Shown here: piece after piece, positions 7,863 through 17,712 of the stretch
Layout: every line of letters starts with the position of its first letter
Numbering within the stretch: position 1 is the first letter of the stretch
From: Sphaerotilus sp.
Lineage (GTDB): Bacteria > Pseudomonadota > Gammaproteobacteria > Burkholderiales > Burkholderiaceae_C
Length of the DNA stretch: 63,223 nt
Direction of reading: 5' to 3'
Assembly (NCBI GenBank): GCA_013299055.1
Contig: JAAFKB010000008.1
Location: forward strand, 1-63,223
The notes under the pieces: generated by a model
What the model was told of the DNA's origin: nothing
Database searches by the model: none
What the model saw: the letters and a program-made list of their open reading frames with translations, nothing else
Made by a program: the position numbers and the translations under genes

Positions 7863-9923
7863 ATGACAGAACTTGCCACGACTGCCTCCCTCCCGGTGGC
7901 ACTGCTCAGCCGCGAGCGCGCCATCCTGGAGTTCAACCGCCGGGTGCTCGCCCAGGCGCGCCGGGCCGATGTGCCGCTGCTGGAGCGGCTGCGCTACATC
8001 TGCATCGTCTCGTCCAACATGGACGAGTTCTTCGAGGTGCGCTTCTCCGACGCGCTGGAGGCGGCCCGCCTGCCCGGCAGCGGCACCAGCCACTCCGACC
8101 TGGCCCTGGTCGCCTCCGATGCCCACGCGCTCATCGACGAGCAGTACCGCATCTTCAACGACGAGGTGATGCCCGCGCTGGCCGCCGAGCAGATCGTGAT
8201 CGTCAACCACGCCGACCGCACCGCCGCCCAGCGCCAGTGGGTGTCACAGTTCTTTCACAGGGAAGTGCAGCCGCTGCTGGTGCCGGTCGGGCTGGATCCG
8301 GCCCATCCGTTCCCCCAGGTGGCCAACAAGTCGCTGAACTTCATCGCCGAGCTGAGCGGCATCGACGCCTTCGGCCGCGAGAACACCATCGCCATCGTCA
8401 AGGTGCCGCGCGTGCTGCCGCGGGTGATCCGCCTGCCGGGTCGACTGGCCGACGGACAGCAGGTGTTCGTGCTGCTGACCAGCGTGATCCGGGCCCACCT
8501 GGGCGAGCTGTTCCCGGAACGCGAGGTGACGGCGTTCTCGCAGTTCCGCGTCACGCGCGACTCGGACATGGACGTGGACGAGGACGACGTGACCAACCTG
8601 CGCCAGGCCCTGCGCAGCGAGCTGACGACACGCCACTACGGCCGCGCCGTGCGCATCGAGGTGGTCAACACCTGCCCGAGCCGGCTGTCGGACTTCCTGC
8701 TGACCCAGTTCGACCTGCCCGCCGCGGCGCTCTACCGCGTCAACGGTCCGGTCAACCTGGTGCGCATGAACACGCTGATCGACCGCGCCGACGCGCCCGC
8801 CCTGCGCTTCGCCCCCCACGAGCCGTCCTGGCCGGCCGACCAGCTCCCGCCAGGCCAGCGGGTCATGGACTGCATGGCCACGCGCGACATCCTCACCCAC
8901 CAGCCCTTCCAGTCCTTCGACCCGGTGGTGCAGTTCCTGCGCGAGGCGGTGGAAGACCCGCAGGTGCTGGCCATCAAGCAGACCATCTACCGCACCGGCA
9001 GCGAGTCGGTGCTGATGGATCTGCTGATCGAGGCGGCGCGGCGCGGCAAGGAAGTGCTGGCGGTGGTCGAGCTGAAGGCGCGTTTCGACGAGGAGGCCAA
9101 CATCGACTGGGCGGACCGGCTCGAAGCGGTGGGCGTGCAGGTGGTGTACGGCATCGTCGGGCTGAAGACCCACGCCAAGCTGCTGCTGGTCACGCGTAGG
9201 CAGGGGCGGCGCCTGGTGCGCTACGGCCACCTCTCGACCGGCAACTACAACGCCAAGACCGCACGGCTCTACACCGATGTCGGCTTCCTCACGACCGACC
9301 CGGAGATCACGGCCGACGCCGACGCCGTCTTCCTGCACCTGGCCAGCCTGAACACGCTGCGCCCGACGAAGCGGCTGCTGGTGGCGCCGTTCACGCTGCA
9401 GTCGACGATGGTGGCGCAGATCGGGCGGGTGGCGCAGGCCGCCCGGTCGGGCGCTCCGGCGCGCATCGTCTGCAAGTGCAACGCGCTGACGGATCCGGTG
9501 CTGATCCAGGCGCTGGTGGCGGCAGGACAGGCAGGCGCGGAGATCGACCTGATCGTGCGCGGTGCCTGCATCCTGCCGCCGGGTCTGCCGGGACAGACAG
9601 ACCGGATCCGCGTGCGCTCGGTGGTCGGCCGTTTCCTCGAACACACGCGGGTGATCTACTTCCGCTGGGGGGCGCAGGACACGGACGAGGCGCTGTACTT
9701 CAGCAGCGCCGACTGGATGACGCGCAACATGCTGCGCCGCATCGAGATCGCCTGGCCGGTCCGCGATGCCACGCTGCGTCAGCGGGTGATCGACGAATGC
9801 CTGGTGCCGTATCTGCACGACGAGCGTGACGCCTGGACGCTGGATGGCACAGGCCGCTACACCCGCGTCGGTGCAACCGGCGTGAGCGCCCAGCAAGCCT
9901 TGTCGCGGCGATTCCAGCGGTGA
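7863..9923 (+). CDS. ppk: Polyphosphate kinase 1
   Basis: This is a 686-residue enzyme that reversibly transfers the gamma-phosphate of ATP to a growing polyphosphate chain, at its usual length. The N-terminal domain (LLSRERAILEFNRRVLAQARR, IVSSNMDEFFEVRF) and head domain are followed by two phospholipase D-like halves. Key features are VGLKTHAKLLLVTRR, holding the His that becomes phosphorylated, YGHLSTGNYNAKTARLYTD, and FLEHTRVIYF with the second catalytic His. A 65-bp gap from ppx contains its own candidate Pho-box promoter, so it can be expressed independently of ppx. The ATG has no Shine-Dalgarno sequence but follows a -10-like hexamer. Confidence 0.97.
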   Translation: MTELATTASLPVALLSRERAILEFNRRVLAQARRADVPLLERLRYICIVSSNMDEFFEVRFSDALEAARLPGSGTSHSDLALVASDAHALIDEQYRIFNDEVMPALAAEQIVIVNHADRTAAQRQWVSQFFHREVQPLLVPVGLDPAHPFPQVANKSLNFIAELSGIDAFGRENTIAIVKVPRVLPRVIRLPGRLADGQQVFVLLTSVIRAHLGELFPEREVTAFSQFRVTRDSDMDVDEDDVTNLRQALRSELTTRHYGRAVRIEVVNTCPSRLSDFLLTQFDLPAAALYRVNGPVNLVRMNTLIDRADAPALRFAPHEPSWPADQLPPGQRVMDCMATRDILTHQPFQSFDPVVQFLREAVEDPQVLAIKQTIYRTGSESVLMDLLIEAARRGKEVLAVVELKARFDEEANIDWADRLEAVGVQVVYGIVGLKTHAKLLLVTRRQGRRLVRYGHLSTGNYNAKTARLYTDVGFLTTDPEITADADAVFLHLASLNTLRPTKRLLVAPFTLQSTMVAQIGRVAQAARSGAPARIVCKCNALTDPVLIQALVAAGQAGAEIDLIVRGACILPPGLPGQTDRIRVRSVVGRFLEHTRVIYFRWGAQDTDEALYFSSADWMTRNMLRRIEIAWPVRDATLRQRVIDECLVPYLHDERDAWTLDGTGRYTRVGATGVSAQQALSRRFQR

Positions 9924-9924
9924 C

Positions 9925-9930
9925 TAGAAT
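9925..9930 (+). promoter_or_regulatory. -10-like TAGAAT before tusA
   Basis: TAGAAT lies 21 bases upstream of the ATG at 9952, and an AAGGAG ribosome binding site follows at 9941-9946. This is a conventional leadered promoter, in contrast to the leaderless ones nearby. Confidence 0.5.
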
Positions 9931-9951
9931 CAGGGCCGCCAAGGAGCCCCG

Positions 9952-10194
9952 ATGGACCACCAGACCACTGCCGACAAGGAAATCGATACCCGCGGGCTGA
10001 ACTGCCCCTTGCCCATCCTGAAAGCCAAGAAGGCGCTGGCCGAGCTGACCAGCGGACAGGTACTCAAGGTGCTGGCGACCGATCCGGGTTCACTGCGCGA
10101 CTTCCAGGCGTTCGCGCGCCAGACAGGCCATGTGCTGCTCGGGCAGGAGACGCTGCCCGGCCAGGAATTTGTCCACCTGCTGCGCCGGCGCTGA
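9952..10194 (+). CDS. tusA: TusA-family sulfur carrier protein
   Basis: This is an 80-residue protein of the TusA/SirA/YedF family. The hallmark CPxP motif is present as TRGLNCPLPILKAKKAL, with Cys18 as the sulfur-carrying residue. The strand-helix pattern (GQVLKVLATDPGSLRDFQAFA) fits the small alpha/beta fold. TusA relays persulfide sulfur for tRNA 2-thiouridine synthesis and other thiolation pathways in the cytosol. The start has an AAGGAG site. Its 3' end faces galU across 25 bp in which I see no terminator. Confidence 0.92.
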   Translation: MDHQTTADKEIDTRGLNCPLPILKAKKALAELTSGQVLKVLATDPGSLRDFQAFARQTGHVLLGQETLPGQEFVHLLRRR

Positions 10195-10219
10195 GGCTGG
10201 CGCAGCAGACCGCACCACC

Positions 10220-11086
10220 TCAGAGTTCGAGATTCTGGAGGTAGGCGCGGAAGGAGTCGCCCAGCTCCGGGTGCTTCAGGGCCAGCTCGACGTTGGCCTC
10301 CAGGAAGCCTTCCTTGCTGCCGCAGTCGTAGCGCCGGCCTTCGTAGCGGTAGGCGAACACCTTCTCGCGGCGCAGCAGCGCGGCGATGCCGTCGGTGAGC
10401 TGGATCTCGCCGCCCACGCCACGCGGCTGCGCGGCGATCTCGTGGAACACGCCCGGCGTGAGGATGTAGCGGCCGGCAACACCCCAGCGTGACGGCGCAG
10501 TCTCCGGCGACGGCTTCTCGACGATCTTGCTCACATCCATCACGCGCTCGTTGACGAGGTTGCCGGCCACGATGCCGTAGCGCCTGGTGTGCTCGGCCGG
10601 CACTTCCTGCACCGCCAGGATCGACGCACGCCACTCCTTGTACTGCTCGACCATCTGCGCCAGCACCGGCGGCTCGCCCATCATCAGGTCATCGGCCAGC
10701 AGCACGGCGAAGGGCTCGTTGCCGATCAGCCGCTGGCCGCACAGCACCGCGTGACCCAGCCCCAGCGCCTGCGCCTGGCGGACGTAGATGCACTCCATGT
10801 CCTTGGGCTTGACGCTGCGCACGACGTTGAGCAGCTCGGTCTTGTTGGCGTTTTCCAGCGCCACCTCCAGCTCGAAGGTCATGTCGAAGTGGTCCTCGAT
10901 CGGCCGCTTGTGGCGCCCCGTCACGAAGATCATCTCGCGCACGCCCGCGGCGTAGGCTTCCTCGACGGCGTACTGGATCAGCGGCTTGTCCACCACGGGC
11001 ATCATTTCCTTGGGCTGCGCCTTGGTGGCGGGCAGGAAACGGGTGCCGAGACCGGCGACGGGGAAGATGGCTTTCTTGATCGACAT
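10220..11086 (-). CDS. galU: UTP-glucose-1-phosphate uridylyltransferase
   Basis: This is a 288-residue cytosolic enzyme that makes UDP-glucose from UTP and glucose-1-phosphate, the precursor for exopolysaccharide and LPS sugars. The nucleotide-binding start MSIKKAIFPVAGLGTRFLPA with KEMMPVVDKPLIQY is diagnostic. VLLADDLMMGEP carries the metal-binding Asp, and GEIQLTDGIAALL lies in the active site. A TTG two codons upstream is an alternative start, but the ATG at 11086 fits the family. The gene stands alone. It is functionally linked to the exopolysaccharide cassette at 27.5-33 kb, though not adjacent to it. Confidence 0.96.
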   Translation of the reverse strand: MSIKKAIFPVAGLGTRFLPATKAQPKEMMPVVDKPLIQYAVEEAYAAGVREMIFVTGRHKRPIEDHFDMTFELEVALENANKTELLNVVRSVKPKDMECIYVRQAQALGLGHAVLCGQRLIGNEPFAVLLADDLMMGEPPVLAQMVEQYKEWRASILAVQEVPAEHTRRYGIVAGNLVNERVMDVSKIVEKPSPETAPSRWGVAGRYILTPGVFHEIAAQPRGVGGEIQLTDGIAALLRREKVFAYRYEGRRYDCGSKEGFLEANVELALKHPELGDSFRAYLQNLEL

Positions 11087-11116
11087 GTGCAAAGAGTCCC
11101 TGAAAAGTTGAACCGC

Positions 11117-11144
11117 GAACCGTGGGAGGTGAACCGTGGGATGT
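11117..11144. repeat. Two 14-bp tandem units in the galU upstream region
   Basis: GAACCGTGGGAGGT is followed directly by GAACCGTGGGATGT (13 of 14 identical). A partial unit, GAACCGC, precedes them. The repeat lies in the 222-bp gap between galU and the divergent dehydrogenase-like gene. No function is evident; the unit resembles a slippage repeat. Confidence 0.6.
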
Positions 11145-11308
11145 GGAATGTGACTGGAATGGAGTTGAAGAAACCACTAAAGGGCGCTTAAACCGCGTCT
11201 TCTCCTTCAATTCTGGCATGGGAACGTGACGTTTCAGCGCACGATCAGGGGGGCCTAAGGCACGGCCCCTGTGATTACCATCGGACCCAGTTCATCTCTC
11301 ACGAAATC

Positions 11309-12316
11309 ATGGATCTGCTCGTTGCCGAACCACTGGAAGCCGAGGTGCTGCACTGGCTGCAGGCACGCCAGGACCTCCACTACGCTCCCCGTCTGGCCGA
11401 CGACCGCAAGTGCCTGGCCGAGGCGATGGCGCAGGCACGGGCGGTGGTGCTGCCCGCGCAGGTGCCGGTCAACAGCCGGGTGCTGGCACGGGCGCCGTCG
11501 CTGCGGGCGATCGGGCGCATCGTCGGGGGGCCGGAGCACATCGACCTGGACGCCTGCGCCCGCGCCGGGGTGGCCGTGCTGCGCAGTCCGGAGGCGACCG
11601 CGCCGGCCGAAGCCGAGTTCATGCTGGGTGCGCTGCTGACCCTGCTGCGCCCGAATCCCCACGCCCCGCACCGCATCGTCGGCCGGGAACTGGCGCACTG
11701 CACGGTTGGCCTGGTCGGCATGGGACCAGGTGCCCGGCGGCTGGCCATGGTGCTGCAGACCCTGGGCACCCAGGTCCGCGGCTACGAGCCCGCGCTGCAT
11801 GCCAGCGACGCGCAGTGGGCGCGCTGGGGCGTGCAGCCGCTGGGCTTGCGCGAGCTGTTCGAGCAGGCCGATGCGGTGTGCCTGCACCTGCCGATCTACA
11901 GCCGTTATGTCGGGTTGCTGGGGGAGCGGGTGCTGGGCGCGTGCAAGCCGGGGCAGGTGCTGGCCAGCGTCTCGCCGATCGAGCTGTTCGACGAGCGGGT
12001 GCTGGCCGATCTGCTCAACAGCGGCCGACTCGGCGCGGCGTGGCTGGACTGCGTCGGCCCGGACACCCTCGCCCCCGGCCAGCCGCTGCACGGTGCCACG
12101 GGGCTGCAGACCACTCCACGCCTGGGCAGCTACACCCGCGAAGCGCGCCTGCGCAGCGCCTGGGGCGTGGCGCGGCAGCTGCACGACCTGCTGCGCCGCA
12201 CACCCTCGACGGTCCGGGAGGGTGCGCGGCATGCCACCACGTACCCGCCCCTGCTGCGCGAGCGGATCAGCCCAGCCGCGCCCGCTGCGACTGCAGCTTC
12301 ACCAGCGTCTCGCTGA
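11309..12316 (+). CDS. D-2-hydroxyacid dehydrogenase-like protein without catalytic residues
   Basis: This is a 335-residue protein with the two-domain fold of D-isomer-specific 2-hydroxyacid dehydrogenases: a substrate domain (residues 1-95), then the NAD domain with [19 protein letters not shown]. The active site looks dismantled. The usual N-x-S-R-G (catalytic Arg) reads [16 protein letters not shown] near residue 220, the Glu loop reads [10 protein letters not shown], and the TPHxG His is Arg in [12 protein letters not shown] near residue 268. It is probably a non-enzymatic or repurposed NAD(P)-binding protein. The tail overlaps valS by 50 bp, tail to tail. Confidence 0.8.
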   Translation: MDLLVAEPLEAEVLHWLQARQDLHYAPRLADDRKCLAEAMAQARAVVLPAQVPVNSRVLARAPSLRAIGRIVGGPEHIDLDACARAGVAVLRSPEATAPAEAEFMLGALLTLLRPNPHAPHRIVGRELAHCTVGLVGMGPGARRLAMVLQTLGTQVRGYEPALHASDAQWARWGVQPLGLRELFEQADAVCLHLPIYSRYVGLLGERVLGACKPGQVLASVSPIELFDERVLADLLNSGRLGAAWLDCVGPDTLAPGQPLHGATGLQTTPRLGSYTREARLRSAWGVARQLHDLLRRTPSTVREGARHATTYPPLLRERISPAAPAATAASPASR

Positions 12317-15143
12317 AGGCGGCGATCCGCGCCCGCTCCTGCTCGACCACCGCCGCCGGGGCGCGGGCCACGAAGCTCTCGTTGGACAGCTTGGCCGTCG
12401 CCTTGGCGATCTCGCCAGACAGGCGCGTGATCTCCTTGTCCAGCCGCCCCTGCTCGGCGGCCACGTCGATCTCCACTTTCAGCGCCAGCCGCGCTGCACC
12501 CTGCACCGCCACCGGCGCCATCTCGGTCGCCTTGGCAAACGCAGCTTCCTCGGCGATCACCTGCACCTCGCCAAGCTTGGCCAATGCCCGGATGACCGGC
12601 GCGGCCGAGGTGAGGAAGTCCGCATCGCCGAAGGTCAGCAGCGGCACCCGCTCGGCCGGCGACAGCCCCATCTCGCTGCGCAGCGCCCGCACGACGCCGA
12701 CGAGATCCTTGAGCCGCGCCACCCAGGCATCCGCCGCCGGATCGACCTTGGCGAGCACCGCCACCGGATACGCCGCCGTCGCCACCGTCTCGGCCGAGTC
12801 CGCCGCCTTGCGCCCGGCGACCACCGCCACGGTGTTCCACAGCTCGGCCGTGATGAACGGCGCCACCGGATGCAGCAGCCGCAGCGTCGTCTCCAGCACC
12901 CGGATCAGCGTGCGCCGCGTGCCGCGGGCCGCCGCGTCGTCACCGGCATCCTTGGCGACCTGGAGCTGGACCTTGGCGATCTCCAGATACCAGTCGCAGT
13001 ATTCGTCCCAGACGAACTGGTAGATGGCGTTGGCGACATTGTCGAGGCGGTAGTCCTGGAAGCCCTGCGCCACCGCCGCCTCGACGCGCTGCAGCTCGCC
13101 CGTGATCCAGAAATCGGCGCGGCTGAAGCTCAGGTAGCCGTGCGCGGGGCCGCCGAGGGCGCATTCGGCCTTGGTGTGCTCCAGCAGGCCGCAGTCCTGG
13201 CCCTCGGTGTTCATCAGCACGAAGCGCGTGGCGTTCCACAGCTTGTTGCAGAAATTACGGTAGCCCTCGCACCGCTTCGAGTCGAAGTTGACGCTCCGGC
13301 CCAGCGTCGCCATCGCCGCGAAGGTGAAGCGCAGCGCGTCGGCGCCATACGCAGGGATGCCGTCCGGGAATTCCTTCTCGGTGGCCTTGCGGACCTTGGG
13401 CGCGGTCTCGGGCTTGCGCAGGCCGGTGGTGCGCTTGTCGAGCAGCGGCGCCAGTTCGATGCCGTCGATCAGGTCCACCGGGTCGAGCACGTTGCCCTCG
13501 GACTTGGACATCTTCTTGCCCTGCGCGTCGAGCACGAGGCCGTGGATGTAGACGTGCTTGAACGGCACGCGGCCGGTGAAGTGCCTGGTCATCATGATCA
13601 TCCGGGCGACCCAGAAGAAGATGATGTCGTAGCCGGTGACGAGCACCGAGGACGGCAGGAAGAGGTCTTGCTCTATGGTCTTCTCGGGCCAGCCGAGCGT
13701 GCTGAACGGCACCAGCGCCGACGAATACCACGTGTCGAGCACGTCCTCGTCGCGGGTCAGTACACCCGAATAACCGGCAGCCGTCGCCTTGGCGCGGGCC
13801 TCGTCCTCGCTGCGGGCGACGAAGAGCTGACCGTCGGTGCCGTACCACGCCGGGATCTGGTGGCCCCACCAGAGCTGGCGCGAGATGCACCAGTCCTGGA
13901 TGTTCTTCATCCACTGGTTGTAGGTGTTGACCCACTGCTCGGGCACGAACTTCACGTCGCCGGACTCGACGGCCTCGATCGCCCCTTCGGCGATGGACTT
14001 GCCGGTGCTCGGGCTGGCCTTGGTCATCGCGACGAACCACTGGTCGGTCAGCATCGGCTCGATCACCTGCCCGGTGCGGGCGCAGCGCGGCACCATCAGC
14101 TTGTGCTTCTTCACCTCGACCAGCAGCCCCTCGGCCTCGAAGCGGGCCACGAGCTGCTTGCGGGCAGCGAAGCGGTCCACGCCGACGTACTCGGCGGGGA
14201 TGTCGGTGGCCTCATGGGCGCTGACCTTGGCCTCCAGGTCGAAGATGGTCAGCATCGGCAGCTTGTGGCGCAGGCCGACCTGGTAGTCGTTCTGGTCGTG
14301 CGCGGGCGTGACCTTGACGACGCCGGTGCCGAAGGTCTTGTCCACGTAGTCGTCGGCGATCACCGGAACCAATCGGCCCGTGACCGGCAGGCGGACCTGT
14401 TTCCCGATCAGGTGCGTGTACCGCTCGTCCTCCGGGTGGACCATCACGGCCGTGTCGCCGAGCATGGTCTCGGGCCGCGTCGTCGCCACCACCAGCGATT
14501 CGTCCGAGCCATCGATCGGGTAGCGGATGTGCCACAGCGAGCCGTCCTCCTCCTCGCTCTCGACCTCCAGGTCCGACACAGCCGACTTCAGCACCGGATC
14601 CCAGCTCACCAGCCGCTTGCCCCGGTAGATCAGCCCCTCGTCAAAGAGCTTCACGAAGGTCTCGGTCACGACCTTCGACAGCTTGTCGTCCATCGTGAAG
14701 TATTCGTGGCCCCACGACACCGAGTCGCCCATGCGGCGCATCTGCTGCGTGATGGTGGCGCCGGACTGCTGCTTCCACTCCCAGACCTTGGCAACGAAAT
14801 TCTTGCGGCCGAGGTCGTGGCGGCTGACGCCCTGCCCTTGCAACTGGCGCTCGACGACGATCTGCGTGGCGATGCCGGCGTGGTCGGTGCCGGGCACCCA
14901 CAGCGTGTTGTCGCCCGACATGCGGTGGTAGCGCGTCAGCGAGTCCATGATGGTCTGGTTGAACGCATGGCCCATGTGCAGCGTGCCGGTCACGTTCGGC
15001 GGCGGCAACTGGACGCAGAAGCTCGGTTTTGCCGGGTCCAGCGTCGGCGCGTAGACACCGCTGGCCTCCCACTGCGGCGCCCACCGTCGTTCGATCGGAG
15101 CGGGCTCAAAGGACTTGGAGAGGGCGTTCAGGGCGTCGGTCAT
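12267..15143 (-). CDS. valS: Valyl-tRNA synthetase
   Basis: This is a 958-residue class Ia aminoacyl-tRNA synthetase that charges tRNA-Val in the cytosol. The HIGH-type signature is in [15 protein letters not shown] (about residue 50) and KMSKS in [14 protein letters not shown] (about residue 543). The editing domain lies between them ([31 protein letters not shown]), with the anticodon-binding domain and a C-terminal coiled coil after. Length is normal. Upstream, TAGAAT at 15177-15182 gives a leader of about 27 bases. No attenuator or T-box-like structure is apparent. The gene is convergent with the dehydrogenase-like gene and divergent from hbd. Confidence 0.98.
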   Translation of the reverse strand: MTDALNALSKSFEPAPIERRWAPQWEASGVYAPTLDPAKPSFCVQLPPPNVTGTLHMGHAFNQTIMDSLTRYHRMSGDNTLWVPGTDHAGIATQIVVERQLQGQGVSRHDLGRKNFVAKVWEWKQQSGATITQQMRRMGDSVSWGHEYFTMDDKLSKVVTETFVKLFDEGLIYRGKRLVSWDPVLKSAVSDLEVESEEEDGSLWHIRYPIDGSDESLVVATTRPETMLGDTAVMVHPEDERYTHLIGKQVRLPVTGRLVPVIADDYVDKTFGTGVVKVTPAHDQNDYQVGLRHKLPMLTIFDLEAKVSAHEATDIPAEYVGVDRFAARKQLVARFEAEGLLVEVKKHKLMVPRCARTGQVIEPMLTDQWFVAMTKASPSTGKSIAEGAIEAVESGDVKFVPEQWVNTYNQWMKNIQDWCISRQLWWGHQIPAWYGTDGQLFVARSEDEARAKATAAGYSGVLTRDEDVLDTWYSSALVPFSTLGWPEKTIEQDLFLPSSVLVTGYDIIFFWVARMIMMTRHFTGRVPFKHVYIHGLVLDAQGKKMSKSEGNVLDPVDLIDGIELAPLLDKRTTGLRKPETAPKVRKATEKEFPDGIPAYGADALRFTFAAMATLGRSVNFDSKRCEGYRNFCNKLWNATRFVLMNTEGQDCGLLEHTKAECALGGPAHGYLSFSRADFWITGELQRVEAAVAQGFQDYRLDNVANAIYQFVWDEYCDWYLEIAKVQLQVAKDAGDDAAARGTRRTLIRVLETTLRLLHPVAPFITAELWNTVAVVAGRKAADSAETVATAAYPVAVLAKVDPAADAWVARLKDLVGVVRALRSEMGLSPAERVPLLTFGDADFLTSAAPVIRALAKLGEVQVIAEEAAFAKATEMAPVAVQGAARLALKVEIDVAAEQGRLDKEITRLSGEIAKATAKLSNESFVARAPAAVVEQERARIAAFSETLVKLQSQRARLG

Positions 15144-15176
15144 GGCTGTTGTGGTGGTCGCGCGGACAAGGGTGCC

Positions 15177-15182
15177 ATTCTA
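15177..15182 (-). promoter_or_regulatory. -10-like TAGAAT of valS
   Basis: TAGAAT on the minus strand, 33 bases before the valS ATG, is a good -10 hexamer and predicts a short leader. Confidence 0.45.
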
Positions 15183-15265
15183 TGAACTGTGGCTGCGGCA
15201 GTCCGGACGCCCCAAGGCAAAATCCGGGTGGCACCACAACCCCGAAAAATCGGAGCACTCTCCAC

Positions 15266-16117
15266 ATGCACACCATCCACACCGTCGGCATCGTCGGCGC
15301 CGGCACCATGGGCAACGGCATCGCGCAGGTCTGCGCGCAGTCCGGCCTGCACGTCGTCATGGTCGACATCAGCGACGCGGCCGTGCACAAGGGCATGAGC
15401 ACCCTCACCGCCAGCTTCGACCGCCTCATCAAGAAGGACAAGCTCACCGCAGACCAGAAGGCTGCCGCCCTCGCCCGCATCACTGCATCGACCGACTACG
15501 CCGCGCTGAACGCCGCCCAGTTCGTCATCGAGGCCGCCACCGAGAACGAGGCACTCAAGATCCGCATCCTCGGCCAGCTCGACGCGATGCTGGCGCCCGA
15601 GGTGATCGTCGCCACCAACACCAGCTCCATCTCGATCACGCAACTGGCGGCGACGACGAAGCGCCCGGACCGCTTCATCGGCATGCACTTCTTCAACCCG
15701 GTGCCGCTGATGGCGCTGGTCGAGATCATCCGCGGCCTGCAGACCTCGGACGCCACGCACGCCGCGGTCAAGGACTTGTCCGAGCGCCTGGGCAAGACGC
15801 CGATCACGGTGAAGAACGCGCCCGGCTTCGTCGTCAACCGCATCCTGGTGCCGATGATCAACGAGGCGTTCTTCGTGCTGTCGGAGGGGCTGGCCTCGGC
15901 CGAGGACATCGACGCCGGCATGAAGCTCGGCTGCAACCAGCCCATCGGCCCGCTGGCCCTGGCCGACATGGTGGGCCTGGACGTGTGCCTGGCGGTGATG
16001 GAGGTCTACCTGGCCCAGTTCGGCGACTCGAAGTACCGGCCCTGCCCGCTGCTCAAGGAATACGTCGCCGCCGGCTGGCTGGGGCGCAAGAGCGGGCGTG
16101 GTGTCTACACCTACTGA
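15266..16117 (+). CDS. hbd: 3-hydroxybutyryl-CoA dehydrogenase
   Basis: This is a 283-residue cytosolic enzyme that interconverts 3-hydroxybutyryl-CoA and acetoacetyl-CoA with NAD(P), in fatty acid, phenylacetate or polyhydroxybutyrate metabolism. The dinucleotide fold opens with TVGIVGAGTMGNGIAQVCAQ. Catalytic residues are in EAATENEALKI, NTSSISITQLA and GMHFFNPVPLMALVEI (His). The C-terminal dimer domain contains APGFVVNRILVPMINEA and GCNQPIGPLALADMVGLD. Length is the family standard. The lipid kinase gene follows after 9 bp and may share its transcript. Confidence 0.95.
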   Translation: MHTIHTVGIVGAGTMGNGIAQVCAQSGLHVVMVDISDAAVHKGMSTLTASFDRLIKKDKLTADQKAAALARITASTDYAALNAAQFVIEAATENEALKIRILGQLDAMLAPEVIVATNTSSISITQLAATTKRPDRFIGMHFFNPVPLMALVEIIRGLQTSDATHAAVKDLSERLGKTPITVKNAPGFVVNRILVPMINEAFFVLSEGLASAEDIDAGMKLGCNQPIGPLALADMVGLDVCLAVMEVYLAQFGDSKYRPCPLLKEYVAAGWLGRKSGRGVYTY

Positions 16118-16126
16118 CGGGATCCG

Positions 16127-16987
16127 GTGACGCCGTCCACCGCCGTGGCCCTGCTGAACCCGAACGCCGGCGGCGGCCGTGCGGCCGAGCTGCGCCGCCC
16201 GGTCGCGGCCTGGCTGTCGCGCCATGCGCCGGGGGTGTCGCTGCTGATGCCGGAGTCGGTGGACGCGGCGCGCGCGGTGCTGACCATCCTCGCGCCACGC
16301 ACCCGCGTCATCCTCATCGGCGGGGACGGCACGGTCAACGCGCTGCTGCCGGCGTTGCTCCAGGGCGGCCTGAAGGTGGGCCTCGTGCCGGCGGGGCGCC
16401 ACAACCTGCTGGCACACACGCTAGGACTGGACGAGCTGAGCTGGTCGCAGGCGCTGGTGTTTGCGCTGCGCTCGCCGACCGGGCCCATCGACCTGGGTCT
16501 GGTGGAGACCGAGCACACGACGCTGCACTTCGCCGCGCAGGTGCGGGTGGACCGCCCCGGCTGGCTAGGCCGCTACGGCGCAGCGGGCTGGTCGGTCTGG
16601 GTGGATGGCCAGCGGCTGGTCACGGGCACCGCGCGGCGCGTGCTGCTGTGCAACGCGCTGCCGCAGTGGAACACGCCGCAGGGGATGCCCATCGAACTCA
16701 ACGACGGCTGGTTCGACACCGTGGTGGTGGGCGGGGCCGGCCGTTCGGCGCGCTGGCTGCGGCCGCTGCGCCCGCTCGGGCTGGCCTCGGCCGCCACGCC
16801 CGAGCCGCACCGCCGTGGCCGCACGCTGCTGGTGGAGAGCGAGCAGCCCCTGTCCGTGCGGCTGGACGGCGAGCCGCTGCAGCCCAGTCGGCGCGTGCAG
16901 GTGGACATCCTGCCCAGGGCACTCGACATGGCCGGCTCGCATGTGGCGATCCTGGATCCGCACCGTTTCGTCGACACCACGTGGTAG
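16127..16987 (+). CDS. Diacylglycerol kinase-like lipid kinase (YegS/DgkB type)
   Basis: This is a 286-residue protein with the diacylglycerol kinase catalytic domain (ATP-NAD kinase-like fold). It shows LLNPNAGGGRAAELRR at the N-terminus, the nucleotide motif RVILIGGDGTVNALLP near residue 65, and VGLVPAGRHNLLAHTLG in place of the common GTxNDFA. A beta-sandwich C-terminal domain ends with VRLDGEPLQPSRRVQVDILP. It probably phosphorylates a lipid alcohol at the inner membrane; the substrate is unknown. The start at 16127 is GTG. It follows hbd by 9 bp. Confidence 0.85.
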   Translation: MTPSTAVALLNPNAGGGRAAELRRPVAAWLSRHAPGVSLLMPESVDAARAVLTILAPRTRVILIGGDGTVNALLPALLQGGLKVGLVPAGRHNLLAHTLGLDELSWSQALVFALRSPTGPIDLGLVETEHTTLHFAAQVRVDRPGWLGRYGAAGWSVWVDGQRLVTGTARRVLLCNALPQWNTPQGMPIELNDGWFDTVVVGGAGRSARWLRPLRPLGLASAATPEPHRRGRTLLVESEQPLSVRLDGEPLQPSRRVQVDILPRALDMAGSHVAILDPHRFVDTTW

Positions 16988-17079
16988 TCCGGGCCCCTGC
17001 ACAGCCCGCATTGGCGCGACAATTCCGCTGCGCCCTGCCCCCCGCTCCTCCTCCCTGTACCACGGGCGCGGAGATTCCC

Positions 17080-17712
17080 ATGCTGCAGTTCCCCACCGCC
17101 CCACGCCCCAGTGCTCGCCGCTGGTTCGTCCATGCCCTGCTGGCCGCTGCCGTGGTCGCCACCGGCTGCGCCAGCAGCACCCAGCCTGCCACGCAGTACG
17201 ACAAACGTCCCGGCCAGCCGCTGCCGGTGTCGTCGCTGCGCGTGGTCTTCATCGAGACCGACTACAAGCTCACCGGCGAGCGCCCCTGGCTGACCGCCGC
17301 CCAGGTCAACGAGCAGCGCGCGATGCTGGGCACGGCCTTCCGCGCTGAATTCCCCCAGGCGATGAAGACGGCCGGCGTGACGGCCCATGTCCGCGCCTTC
17401 GGTGACAAGGTGGAGATGCAGTCGCCGGAGATGCGCCAGTGGCTCGGCAGCGCACCCGCCACCTCGCACCTGCTCTTCGTCCGGCCCTCGGGCGGCAAGG
17501 TGCACTGCACGGGCGGCCCCTGCAACTTCCGTTTCGGCGTCGAGATGCGGCTGTTCGCAGCCAGCAGCCCGCAGCCGGTGTGGTCCGCGACGCTGCAGCA
17601 GCCCGACCTCACCCCCAGCCTCACGATCGGGCAGGCAGCCGACTACGCGCACTTCAGCCGCGAGATGGCGCGGGTGCTGCTGCAGGACACCACGGCGCGG
17701 CCCCGCCCATGA
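17080..17712 (+). CDS. Predicted lipoprotein of unknown function
   Basis: This is a 210-residue protein with a basic N-terminus and lipoprotein signal ending ATGCASSTQ, so it should be lipid-anchored at Cys27. The rest (RVVFIETDYKLTGERPWLT, SHLLFVRPSGGKVHCTGGP, FRFGVEMRLFAASSPQPVW) predicts a compact periplasmic alpha/beta domain that I cannot assign. Its stop overlaps the ATG of the MoxR-type ATPase gene (ATGA), tying it to the RavA/ViaA-like pair. RavA/ViaA is linked to envelope stress and respiratory complex assembly, so an envelope partner is plausible but unproven. Confidence 0.75.
   Translation: MLQFPTAPRPSARRWFVHALLAAAVVATGCASSTQPATQYDKRPGQPLPVSSLRVVFIETDYKLTGERPWLTAAQVNEQRAMLGTAFRAEFPQAMKTAGVTAHVRAFGDKVEMQSPEMRQWLGSAPATSHLLFVRPSGGKVHCTGGPCNFRFGVEMRLFAASSPQPVWSATLQQPDLTPSLTIGQAADYAHFSREMARVLLQDTTARPRP

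Noticed and set aside
11248..11270. GC-rich hairpin (AGGGG...CCCCT) upstream of the dehydrogenase-like gene
   Set aside because: The stem is short with two unpaired G and no T-run, which is expected by chance in DNA of this composition.
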